DNA of 17,281 nt from JAHBWI01 sp035715525. GTDB lineage: Bacteria; Nitrospirota; Nitrospiria; Nitrospirales; Nitrospiraceae. The position numbers and the translations under genes were made by a program. The stretch spans positions 1 through 17,281 of the forward strand of contig DASTLA010000135.1 of NCBI GenBank assembly GCA_035715525.1. The letters are read 5' to 3'. A model generated the notes under the pieces. That model was not told the origin of the DNA and did no database searches. It saw only the letters and a list, made by a program, of their open reading frames with translations. Below are positions 1 to 7,077 of this stretch, one piece after another. How positions within the stretch are numbered: the stretch's first letter is position 1; every line of letters begins with the position of its first letter.

Positions 1-469
1 CGGGCACCAGGCTATGCCAGTCGTCATGATAGAGATCGAATCGTGGGCAACCGGTGAGCTGAAGGGAGGTGCTGGGGCTGCCTAGATCTTTCTGAAATGC
101 CGCGTACTGGCGGGGTCCCCACAGAAAGTAATCGTCGATCATCTCCTTCACCCCTGCGTCCCGAACGATATTCAGCAACTCACGGTACTCGCATCTGAGG
201 ACTCCACCCTCGGTGTCGAGCACTCCGGTCCGTATGCCGAGCGTCCGATAGAGGCGTATGGCGGGGGCGTTGGCCTTCCTGGCATAGTTCAGAAGCACGT
301 AATCCGGCAATTCTTTGGTGACATGTTGCTGCTGGTCGTACATGGGAACCAGCACGACGCGGATGCCACGCAAGGCCAGCTGGGCGCCCAATAAGCCCAG
401 TCCGAACAGATCGCGACCCGGATTGTCGAGGACGAGGCAGGCGGTTTTCTGGACAGCTCGAGCGAACAT
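1..469 (-). CDS. Surface carbohydrate biosynthesis protein (surf_polysacc type), 3' end beyond window
   Basis: The first 156 residues are visible; the frame is open to the window edge, so the C-terminus lies outside. It starts at the ATG at 469, 20 bases after the wzx stop; no other start codon lies between that stop and this ATG. The N-terminus reads as a Rossmann-like unit: LVLDNPGRDLFGLGLLGAQL (12-31), a strand RVVLVPMY (37-44), PDYVLLNYARK (55-65), then GIRTGVLDTEGG (78-89). DNPGRDL and DTEGG recall the 'surface carbohydrate biosynthesis protein' family, which occurs in LPS and capsule loci and looks like a GT-B-type glycosyltransferase, though its reaction is not established to my knowledge. 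Its position directly after wzx in a nonulosonate locus makes a sugar-transfer role plausible, but this is inference. No signal peptide is seen, so it is probably cytoplasmic. Confidence 0.75.
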   Translation of the reverse strand, partial: MFARAVQKTACLVLDNPGRDLFGLGLLGAQLALRGIRVVLVPMYDQQQHVTKELPDYVLLNYARKANAPAIRLYRTLGIRTGVLDTEGGVLRCEYRELLNIVRDAGVKEMIDDYFLWGPRQYAAFQKDLGSPSTSLQLTGCPRFDLYHDDWHSLVP

Positions 470-488
470 ATGGCAGACGTTCCGGCCT

Positions 489-1991
489 CTAGGCCTTGGG
501 CAGCCGCGCGTGACCCCGTCGTGAAAAGACCTCGGACAGCGGCCCATCGTCGATTCTCAGCAGCTGAAGGCACAGCAGGGCAAAGAGCACCAGCACGATA
601 GATTTTTCGATCACCCGCTCCTGGGGCCACCACAGTCCTCCCAGCGCCACGAACGTCCCTGCCGCGACGATTCCCGCCATGCGCACCCATTGCATGGAAA
701 TCGCATAGGCCTGATGCCCGGCCCACACATAGAGGGCGGCCAGCGCGCCGTAACAAATCGTGAGCGCCCAGGCCGCACCCCAGGCGCCGTACAGACGGGT
801 CAGAACCATATTTGCCGCGATGACGATCGTGACATGAATGAATTGAAGGAACGGCTGCCACATCGTCTTCTCGCCGACCTGCACCGCGGCCGTGCCCAGC
901 GGGGCAAAGCCGAATAAATAATAGCCCAGCACGAAGATGGGAATGAGAGGAGTCGCTTCGGCATATCGCGACTCGAACCCGAACCAGGTCAAGATCGGGA
1001 CGGCAAGCAACAACACCGCGAGCGCAGTCACCGTGAGCGCGGCCACGTACAGAACCGCGGCACCCCCGAGCAAGCGTCTGGCATCGGCCCTCTCTCCGGC
1101 TACGCGAATGTAAAACGGGAACCAGGCGGGTTTCACCGCATCATAGAACAACTTCACTGCCTGTCCGATCTGATTGGCCATGGAATACAGACCGATGTCG
1201 TGGAGCAGGGCCCACTTATCGAGAAAGAAACGGTCGGCGCGATTGGCTGCGGCCTCCAGCACCGCCGAAGGCACTAGCGGCAAGCCGAAGCGCAGGGCCT
1301 GAGAGAGTCGTCCCCAGCGTGGCGGCCAGGCCATATTGCTGACGAGCCAGATCGTCGTGCCGCAGGCCACAAGGGCGGATCCGACCAACTGAACGCCGAC
1401 GATGCCCCGCACGCCCCACCCCCCGTAGATCGCTACCAGCGTGAAGCCGACGGTGAATGCCGCCGTCGCCAGTGAGACGACGAGCAGCAATCGGCTGCGC
1501 TCCAAGACGCGCAGCAAGAACAACGGGCACAAGCCGGCCCCCGACCAAAAAGCCCACCAGAGGCCTAGGCGAAGATCCGGGTCAAACGGGACGCTGGAGA
1601 TCACGGGTTGCACGAGCGATCGACCGAACTGATCCAGCAGGAATGTGCCCCCCAGCAAGGACCCGACGCAGACGATCCACACGGCGGTCAAACCGGCTGC
1701 GGCATCACCCGCGCGATTCCATTCGTGATAGTAACGCATGATGGCGTGCGGCAGACCCAGCGACAATACGGCGGGTAAGATGAAGGGAAGCAGCGAGATC
1801 AGGGCCAGGGCGCCGAATTCCTCGGGAGAAAGCTGCGACACGTAAGCCGGGAGCAGGAGGATCCCGCTGGCTCGCTGGAGCAGGTTGCCCATCCCGTACA
1901 ACGTGACATGGCCGAACAACCTGCGTAATGCCTGCGAGCCGGCTAACCCTCCATATCCAGTCTCTCCATTCGAGGTGTCCGTCCTCCCCAT
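489..1991 (-). CDS. wzx: Wzx-type polysaccharide flippase (MATE/MOP superfamily)
   Basis: A 500-residue polytopic membrane protein with long hydrophobic segments along its whole length, probably 12 to 14 helices, as expected for the Wzx/RfbX branch of the MOP superfamily. It would flip lipid-linked oligosaccharide units across the inner membrane. The N-terminal part carries a typical arrangement: a short cytoplasmic head, a first helix with GNLLQRASGILLLPAYVSQL, then LSPEEFGALALISLLPFIL and GLPHAIMRYYHEW. The ATG at 1991 overlaps the previous stop by one base (TGATG), so translation is probably coupled; a TTG one codon upstream (1994) is also possible but less likely. Sequence identity between Wzx proteins is low, so this assignment rests on topology, length and context. 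The substrate would be the glycan containing the nonulosonate made by the upstream genes, which is inference. Confidence 0.9.
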   Translation of the reverse strand: MGRTDTSNGETGYGGLAGSQALRRLFGHVTLYGMGNLLQRASGILLLPAYVSQLSPEEFGALALISLLPFILPAVLSLGLPHAIMRYYHEWNRAGDAAAGLTAVWIVCVGSLLGGTFLLDQFGRSLVQPVISSVPFDPDLRLGLWWAFWSGAGLCPLFLLRVLERSRLLLVVSLATAAFTVGFTLVAIYGGWGVRGIVGVQLVGSALVACGTTIWLVSNMAWPPRWGRLSQALRFGLPLVPSAVLEAAANRADRFFLDKWALLHDIGLYSMANQIGQAVKLFYDAVKPAWFPFYIRVAGERADARRLLGGAAVLYVAALTVTALAVLLLAVPILTWFGFESRYAEATPLIPIFVLGYYLFGFAPLGTAAVQVGEKTMWQPFLQFIHVTIVIAANMVLTRLYGAWGAAWALTICYGALAALYVWAGHQAYAISMQWVRMAGIVAAGTFVALGGLWWPQERVIEKSIVLVLFALLCLQLLRIDDGPLSEVFSRRGHARLPKA

Positions 1992-2881
1992 CAAATCCCG
2001 TTCAACAGGTAGCTCTGGGTGGGACGCGTGTGCTCGATGGCCATGGATCCGCCGTCTCGCGATCGCAGCACGGTGATGCCCGCGAGCGTGTAGCCCTTGA
2101 CGCGCGTGACAGTCGTGCCCAAACCGCCGCTGGGTTCAAGGAATTGGCGGACCGAGTCTCCGAAAAGATCTTCGATCGAACGCTCGATCCCACCGAATGC
2201 AGGCACCGGTCCAAAGTCGGCGTCTAGAAACTTCCCGTCCGGCCGGTACAACCGAACCGTGGGATACACGGAGTCCCCGTATTCCGGATTGGAGGAATGG
2301 TTGATCAAGAGCAATCCGGTCAGGTGGGATTCGGACACCACGGCCTTGGGATTGATGCTCATGAACCCCACATGCTTTTTCTTCGAGAAATCGTTCAGCG
2401 TTCTCGCGAAGGCGCCGGTCCGGTAATTGGTGAAGAATCGGTCGCCTTCGTAGCTCATGGAAAAGATGTTGATGTCCGACAGCGCATCCGTATGCTCGCC
2501 GAGGTTCATGATCATCATGAACATCGAATCGTCGACCGCGATGCCGCGGGCCTCGCACAACTCGTTGATGTTGATTTCAAGCGTCTCACCGGCTCCCCAG
2601 GATCCGATTTCGCCGAAATCGTGAAGGAAGCGGCCGTCGCGCCCTGTCAAGGCGCCCCGGACCGTCATGCGCTGCTTGCGGCCGGTCAACAGCGGCAGGA
2701 ACATCCGCATGTCGGGGCTGCGGCCTTGTCGCAGCTTTGCCAGCGTCTGCCTGGCCGCTTTCTTCCAGCTGAACCGGCAAAAATCGAGACGCACGGCCTG
2801 ACTCACCCGGTTCACACAGCCCCGAAAAACCGGGAACCCGAATCGCGGCTCGGTATCTTTCCAAAACCCAGCTGGAAACAT
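1991..2881 (-). CDS. Orphan protein with duplicated beta-rich domain
   Basis: I do not recognise a named family. It has 296 residues, no signal peptide and no membrane segment. Residues 1-70 are basic and linker-like. The rest holds two similar units: one from about 72 (VRGALTGRDGRFLHDFGEI, 74-92, then ETLEININEL, 99-108), the other from about 190 (LLLINHSS, 190-197; TVRLYRPDGKFLDADFG, 208-224; IERSIEDLF, 232-240). Each has a strand, a turn with DG, further strands and a short amphipathic helix. The second unit resembles both halves of the neighbouring 249-residue protein. The ATG at 2881 lies six bases after that gene's stop and has no clear ribosome binding site, so a later start such as Met58 (about 2710) remains possible. 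Its place between the sulfotransferase pair and wzx suggests a role in glycan modification or assembly, but the function is unknown. Confidence 0.7.
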   Translation of the reverse strand: MFPAGFWKDTEPRFGFPVFRGCVNRVSQAVRLDFCRFSWKKAARQTLAKLRQGRSPDMRMFLPLLTGRKQRMTVRGALTGRDGRFLHDFGEIGSWGAGETLEININELCEARGIAVDDSMFMMIMNLGEHTDALSDINIFSMSYEGDRFFTNYRTGAFARTLNDFSKKKHVGFMSINPKAVVSESHLTGLLLINHSSNPEYGDSVYPTVRLYRPDGKFLDADFGPVPAFGGIERSIEDLFGDSVRQFLEPSGGLGTTVTRVKGYTLAGITVLRSRDGGSMAIEHTRPTQSYLLNGI

Positions 2882-2887
2882 GGAGGC

Positions 2888-3637
2888 CTAAAAATGGTGA
2901 ATGTTGAAATCCCCGCTCGCGTGGCGGGACCACGTGAGCGGCTGGTTGATATGCCGCCCGGATATGTGCACGGACCCCGGCTTGTCGCCCAGCAAATGCC
3001 GGATGTTCGGCACCAACTCGTTCAGATGAAGGACGACGGAGGCGCGAGGTTCCAGGGCATAGGATTTCCGAAACACCGAGGTCCCGTCGCTGCGTCGGAT
3101 GTCGAGGTGAAAGGCTTTGTCGCACTGAGACGGATCCGCCCCGAAATAACTGTTTTGGACGATCACCGACGTATCGATGGACGGCGAGGACGGAATAACC
3201 GTCGGCTCGTACTGCAGCCGGTGGTCATCTTCATACCGCATGCGATCGGTTTCATGCGTGAAATCGGCATGTCCCTTGGCGTCCCAATAGGTCGCGAAGA
3301 ACAGCGTGCCGACATATTTGTTGTGCTTCAGCGGGGGTAGAAAGTCCGGAACCAGCTGCACGCCGATGCTGCCTTGGAAGCGATCGACCAGGGAGGAGAG
3401 CGCACACTGCCATTGTCCTAGCGGTTCAAGCACCTGGACGGCATGCGCCGCTTCGCGACCGCTCTCGTCGAACAGGTACAGATGGGCGGTCGACGTGATC
3501 GGCCGCTCTTCCACCAGCAGGCTGTAGTAATTGAACAAGGAAATGCGCGTATGGAACGACCCATCCTCGCGCCCCCAGATGAGGGTCGGCACGCTGCGTT
3601 GGATCACATAGGGATGGGCGGCGGCGGATTCGTTCAT
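2888..3637 (-). CDS. Orphan protein with two repeats of a beta-rich domain
   Basis: I do not recognise a named family. It has 249 residues, no signal peptide and no membrane helix. The ATG at 3637 overlaps the sulfotransferase stop as ATGA, which fixes the start well; the frame stays open far upstream, but that part is out of frame with the real sulfotransferase gene. Two internal repeats are visible: SLFNYYS (33-39), HLYLFDESG (52-60), LEPLGQWQCALSSL (70-83), GSIGVQLV (89-96); and VIVQNSY (158-164), HLDIRRSDG (177-185), LEPRASVVLHLNELV (195-209), GSVHISG (221-227). The conserved Asn, the D-G turn and the LEP motif line up with equal spacing. Between the repeats lies KYVGTLFFATYWDAKGHADF (107-126), rich in aromatic and charged residues. 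It pairs with the following related gene. Function is unknown; a cytoplasmic partner of the sulfotransferase or of glycan assembly is a guess. Confidence 0.75.
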   Translation of the reverse strand: MNESAAAHPYVIQRSVPTLIWGREDGSFHTRISLFNYYSLLVEERPITSTAHLYLFDESGREAAHAVQVLEPLGQWQCALSSLVDRFQGSIGVQLVPDFLPPLKHNKYVGTLFFATYWDAKGHADFTHETDRMRYEDDHRLQYEPTVIPSSPSIDTSVIVQNSYFGADPSQCDKAFHLDIRRSDGTSVFRKSYALEPRASVVLHLNELVPNIRHLLGDKPGSVHISGRHINQPLTWSRHASGDFNIHHF

Positions 3638-4752
3638 GACGTCAATAAGGGCGCGCGAAGAGACCGAGTCGTGAGCCTCGTATCGGCGCTGCGTTGTCGG
3701 CGCAACAGCCGGCCGGCAATCCAGGTGCGCCGAGAGAGGTAATTCCATCGAACCGCCTCGATCACCCGCTTCACAGGGTTCATGCGACCGAACGAAGCGG
3801 CCCACCGCCATTCTCCGGGGAAAGGACGAGCCAGGGCCCAGAGACGACGCCGAAGATCCGCACAACGAGTGAGCGGATACTCCCGTTCCAGGCGATAGGC
3901 CTCGATGATCCATTCGAGCATGATCACTTCCTGCTCCGACAGCGAGTCCTTCCATCGCCCGATCGGCCGTTGATCGAACGGTTTCAATCGGTCCTTCAAG
4001 TCGGGCGCGAGAGAATTGCCCCGCCACAGCTCTCCGCCGTAGGACGGGATCAGCAGCGCTTCGTGCCAGCCCAGGCCGAGCCAGGCCGCGATCTCCCGAA
4101 TGACCGGTTCTCCTTCAAGGATCAGTTGCTCGTAGTACACCAACCGATACTGCCCGGGATATTTGTCGACGTTGGCATAGGCCGATTCCAGGCTGGCCAG
4201 CAACCGATCCCGCATGAAGTTCGTCGGCTGGTAGCCGATGCCGCGGTATTCGGCTTCATCCATCATCCGCTTCAGTGCCACGTAGTTGTCCCGCGGGTCC
4301 CTCAACACATGAAGGATCTTGGCAGTGGGAAAGTCGCGCACGATTCCGTCGACCGCATCATAATGCCGCGGGGTCTTTTCGATGACGTGGGTCACACGGT
4401 CCCGGGCGCCATCCGGTAGGCTCGCCGCTACGACCGAGACGAACATCGACCAGATTCGACGGGCCAGATCCGGTGTCGAGGGTTCCACGTCCAAACCGGC
4501 CAGCGCCTGTGCGATCTTCTCCGAGGTTGCCCCGGCGTGGATCGTATGCTGAGACATCAATCGCCCGTAAAAGGCCTGGAGCCGGCTCACGAGATCCCTC
4601 CGATTCGAGAGTCCCCGGAGCGGAAGATGGTACACCGCCGTTTCCAGCAGACTGATGACGTTGGGATGCGAATCGAAAAGGGATAACAGGAATGTCGTTC
4701 CCGATTTCGGCGTGCCGACGATGAATATCGGTTGCACTGATTCGAGCGTCAT
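3634..4752 (-). CDS. PAPS-dependent sulfotransferase family protein
   Basis: A 372-residue protein with the two signature PAPS-binding elements of the sulfotransferase superfamily. The 5'-phosphosulfate loop is PKSGTTFL (15-22), right after the first strand PIFIVGT; the 3'-phosphate element is RDPRDNYVALKR (151-162), preceded by strand KILHVL. EKTPRH (125-130) is also typical of bacterial members. It would move a sulfuryl group from PAPS to a hydroxyl or amine, here probably on a sugar of the glycan made by this locus, though the acceptor cannot be read from sequence. The C-terminal 80 or so residues are basic and Arg-rich. The ATG at 4752 has no ribosome binding site of its own but overlaps (ATGA) the stop of an upstream mini-ORF, so coupled translation is likely. 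No genes for PAPS supply lie in the window. Confidence 0.88.
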   Translation of the reverse strand: MTLESVQPIFIVGTPKSGTTFLLSLFDSHPNVISLLETAVYHLPLRGLSNRRDLVSRLQAFYGRLMSQHTIHAGATSEKIAQALAGLDVEPSTPDLARRIWSMFVSVVAASLPDGARDRVTHVIEKTPRHYDAVDGIVRDFPTAKILHVLRDPRDNYVALKRMMDEAEYRGIGYQPTNFMRDRLLASLESAYANVDKYPGQYRLVYYEQLILEGEPVIREIAAWLGLGWHEALLIPSYGGELWRGNSLAPDLKDRLKPFDQRPIGRWKDSLSEQEVIMLEWIIEAYRLEREYPLTRCADLRRRLWALARPFPGEWRWAASFGRMNPVKRVIEAVRWNYLSRRTWIAGRLLRRQRSADTRLTTRSLRAPLLTS

Positions 4753-4802
4753 AGGAGTGTACTGTCAGAGTTCATAGAGATCATGTCGTACCATGTCGCC
4801 AT
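4749..4802 (-). CDS. Possible 17-codon leader cistron before the sulfotransferase
   Basis: In the 107-base gap after the LegC-like gene, an ATG at 4802 opens a 17-codon frame (MATWYDMISMNSDSTLL) whose TGA overlaps the sulfotransferase ATG as ATGA. It is preceded by the purine-rich GGAAGGA (4806-4812) and, further up, GGGGAGGGGG (4815-4824), while the sulfotransferase itself has CTCCT before its start. The same stop-start overlap is used by real neighbouring genes, which supports translation of this frame as a coupling leader. The peptide resembles nothing I know. It could be chance, since short frames are common and the spacing of three to four bases is tight. Confidence 0.35.
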   Translation of the reverse strand: MATWYDMISMNSDSTLL

Positions 4803-4859
4803 CAGTCCTTCCAACCCCCTCCCCGTCACGGCGTGAGCCCGCACTCCGGCCCAGGCGCC
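4753..4859 (-). other. 107-base intergenic gap with no clear terminator or promoter
   Basis: This gap splits the nonulosonate genes from the sulfotransferase/export genes. I looked for a GC-rich hairpin with a T-run and for -10/-35 boxes on the minus strand and found neither; only the short CACG-C-CGTG dyad near 4828-4836 is visible. The remaining sequence is a purine-rich patch and the 17-codon frame described separately. Read-through from the upstream genes therefore seems likely. Confidence 0.5.
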
Positions 4860-6095
4860 TTACATCACCGAATGCGGCCGGCTCTGCGCCCCGCCCGAGC
4901 CATCGCTCAGCGCCTCTCGAAACGCGTCAATGACGCGGACTTGATCCGACGCCTGCAGGCCGACGGAAGACGGCAGACTCAACGCCCGCTCATAAAGCCG
5001 GTCCGCGACCTCGCAGCGATAGGCTTGGCTGTGCCGATGCGCCGGAGACCGATGAAGAGGTTGCCACAGCGGACGGGTCTGCACCCCTCGTTGTTGGCAC
5101 AGGGCCAGGACACGGCGGCGATCTACACCAGCGACGTGTGGGTCGATCATGACCGTGTACAACCACCAGGCGCTCTTCGCCCTCGGCGCCTCGTTCGGAC
5201 ACTGCAACTCCGTAAGCTTCTCGAACGCTTCCGCATAGCGCGCCGCGATGCGGCGCTTCTTCTCGAGAAACTCATGGATCCGCTCCAATTGCGCGCAACC
5301 GATCGCGGCTTGGACGTTGGTCAATCGATAGTTGTATCCGACGTCATGATGGATATACTCGACGGGGTCGTCCTTGGCCTGCGTCGTAAGATACTTCGCT
5401 CGTTTGGCCCAGTCCTCCCGATCGGTCACCACCATTCCTCCGCCGCCGGTGGTGAGCAACTTGTTGCCGTTGAAGCTGAAGCAGGCCGCATCGCCCCAGG
5501 ATCCGATCGGCTTTCCGTCGTAGCAGGCCCCGAGACTTTCCGTGGCATCCTCGATCACATACAGGCCGTAGCGCCGCGCCACGTCGCAAATGCTGGCGAT
5601 GTCGCAGGGATGCCCGAGAATATGGACCGGCACGATGGCCCGTACGGTCCGCCCCGTGGCTTTGTTTCTCGGTCGTCCTTCATGGGTATCGCACTGAGTC
5701 TTGAGGAACGATTCCAGTTTTTCGACGTCCAATTGCCAATATCGAGGATCGGCGTCGAGGAACACCGGCCAGGCCCCGACATACCGGATGGCATTGGCCG
5801 GGGCGATGAAGGTCAGGGTCGAAACCAACACCTCATCGTTCGGCTGAATGCCCGCAACCTGCAGCGCGACGTGCAAGGCCGCCGTCCCGCTGGACGTCGC
5901 GACTCCCTGTCGGGCTCCGACATAGCTCGCAACAGCCTGCTCGAACCGCTCGACATAGGCTCCAACGGACGACACCCATCCGCTATCGAGGCAGTCTTTG
6001 ACGTATTCCCATTCACGCCCTCCGATCTCCGGCTCGGAGAGGGCAATGATCGAGGGGGCAGGCGACTGCTCCGAGCCGTCAGACCGCATAGGCAT
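4860..6095 (-). CDS. legC: PLP-dependent aminotransferase (DegT/DnrJ/EryC1), LegC-like
   Basis: A 411-residue fold-type I aminotransferase. SSGTAALH (68-75) is the PLP phosphate-binding region, EDATESLG (182-189) supplies the Asp that contacts the pyridine nitrogen (Asp183), and FSFNGNKLLTTGGGG (207-220) holds the Schiff-base lysine, Lys212. In the Campylobacter legionaminic route LegC transfers an amino group from glutamate to C4 of the GDP-4-keto-6-deoxy-GlcNAc made by LegB, and the two genes are adjacent here. A charged insert around 131-150 before strand VRAIVPVHIL is of the type I expect in LegC-like rather than PseC-like proteins. The start is ATG at 6095 (or ATG at 6089), overlapping the LegB stop by 17 or 11 bases, with no strong ribosome binding site. 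The substrate assignment comes from context, the enzyme class from motifs. Confidence 0.88.
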   Translation of the reverse strand: MPMRSDGSEQSPAPSIIALSEPEIGGREWEYVKDCLDSGWVSSVGAYVERFEQAVASYVGARQGVATSSGTAALHVALQVAGIQPNDEVLVSTLTFIAPANAIRYVGAWPVFLDADPRYWQLDVEKLESFLKTQCDTHEGRPRNKATGRTVRAIVPVHILGHPCDIASICDVARRYGLYVIEDATESLGACYDGKPIGSWGDAACFSFNGNKLLTTGGGGMVVTDREDWAKRAKYLTTQAKDDPVEYIHHDVGYNYRLTNVQAAIGCAQLERIHEFLEKKRRIAARYAEAFEKLTELQCPNEAPRAKSAWWLYTVMIDPHVAGVDRRRVLALCQQRGVQTRPLWQPLHRSPAHRHSQAYRCEVADRLYERALSLPSSVGLQASDQVRVIDAFREALSDGSGGAQSRPHSVM

Positions 6096-7077
6096 CCGGT
6101 CGGTATCGGTCCAAGTGATGCCTGATCCACTCGATCGTGCGCTCCAGCCCCTCCTCTAGAGAAACGGAAGGAGTCCAGCCCAGCAGTGACGCTGCCTTAC
6201 TATTGTCCGCCAGCAGACGCTCGACCTCGCTGCCGGCGGGGCGAAGCCGTTCCTGGTCGGCCACGACGTCCAGGGGTTTACCGACGAGCGATCCGATCAG
6301 ATGGGCCAGATCGCGGATGCTGATTTCACGGCCCGAACCCAAGTTCACCGTGTGGCCGACGGCTTGGTCGACGCTCGCGGCCCGGATGAAGCCTTCGACC
6401 GTATCGGACACGAAGTTCAAGTCCCGCGTGGGGTCCAGGTTCCCCAGACGGACGGGCCCGCCGGTGAGGCATTGAGTGATGATCGTCGGAATGACGGCAC
6501 GAGCCGACTGTCTCGGGCCATAGGTATTAAAGGGCCGCACCGTCACCACCGGTACCCCGAACGACAAATGACATGCCTCGGCGATCTTGTCGGCTCCGAT
6601 CTTGCTCGCGGCGTAGGGCGACTGGGCCTGCAAGGCATGGCTCTCCGTGATCGGCACGGTCCGAGCCGTTCCGTACACTTCGCTGGTCGACGTATGGACC
6701 ACGCGCCCGACACCGCAGGTCCGAGCCGCTTGCAAAACGTTGAGCGTTCCTTCCACATTGGTCCTGATGAAGGACAACGGCGCCCGATAGGAATAGGGAA
6801 TGGGAATCAGCGCGCCGAGATGAAACACGATCTCGCAGTCCCGGACGGCGTCGAGCACGCAGTCCCGATCCGTGAGATCCCCGGCCACCACCTCCAATGT
6901 CCGCTTCCCGGTCTCCTCCTCGAGCCAACCCCAAGACCCGTCGGCTCGATAATGCACGAAGCAACGGGTACGAGCCCCCAAGGCGGCGAGTCGCTCCGAC
7001 AAATGGCTGCCGATGAATCCTCCCGCGCCCGTGACCAGGACGCGTTTCCCGGCCCAGTTCACTTGTCCTGTTCCCAT
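6079..7077 (-). CDS. legB: NAD-dependent nucleotide-sugar 4,6-dehydratase, LegB-like
   Basis: A 332-residue extended SDR. The NAD-binding motif is TGAGGFIG (16-23); the active site shows TSEVYG (131-136), the Thr-Ser-Glu signature of 4,6-dehydratases, and YAASK (155-159) with the catalytic Tyr and Lys. In the GDP route to legionaminic acid LegB converts GDP-GlcNAc to the 4-keto-6-deoxy sugar, feeding the adjacent aminotransferase. FNTYGPRQ (about 187-194) is common to this family. The ATG at 7077 overlaps the PtmE-like gene by 19 bases; a GTG at 7062 would give a GTGA overlap like that of other genes here, with AGGA just upstream, and is a serious alternative. UDP- rather than GDP-sugar use cannot be excluded from sequence; the neighbouring guanylyltransferase-like gene argues for GDP. 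Confidence 0.9.
   Translation of the reverse strand: MGTGQVNWAGKRVLVTGAGGFIGSHLSERLAALGARTRCFVHYRADGSWGWLEEETGKRTLEVVAGDLTDRDCVLDAVRDCEIVFHLGALIPIPYSYRAPLSFIRTNVEGTLNVLQAARTCGVGRVVHTSTSEVYGTARTVPITESHALQAQSPYAASKIGADKIAEACHLSFGVPVVTVRPFNTYGPRQSARAVIPTIITQCLTGGPVRLGNLDPTRDLNFVSDTVEGFIRAASVDQAVGHTVNLGSGREISIRDLAHLIGSLVGKPLDVVADQERLRPAGSEVERLLADNSKAASLLGWTPSVSLEEGLERTIEWIRHHLDRYRPDAYAV

Noticed and set aside
289..861. A 190-codon minus-strand frame across the end of wzx and the start of the next gene
   Set aside because: It is out of frame with wzx and with the surface-carbohydrate gene, both of which have family motifs; the frame has no recognisable content.
2297..3340. A 347-codon plus-strand frame across the two orphan genes
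   Set aside because: It spans the junction of two minus-strand genes, has low-complexity composition, and the minus-strand frames show coupled starts and internal repeats that the plus frame lacks.
4753..4859. Rho-independent terminator or promoter in the gap before the sulfotransferase
   Set aside because: No stable hairpin followed by a T-run and no convincing -10/-35 pair could be read on the minus strand.
4833..6125. A 430-codon open frame on the plus strand opposite the LegC-like gene
   Set aside because: It is the antisense shadow of a strongly supported aminotransferase; its protein is Arg/Pro-rich without recognisable motifs, as expected from GC-rich codon positions.
4860..7077. Pseudaminic acid pathway (PseB/PseC)
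   Set aside because: The dehydratase keeps the LegB-like TSEVYG signature of retaining dehydratases, and a NeuC-type hydrolysing epimerase is present, whereas pseudaminate synthesis uses PseB, PseH and PseG.
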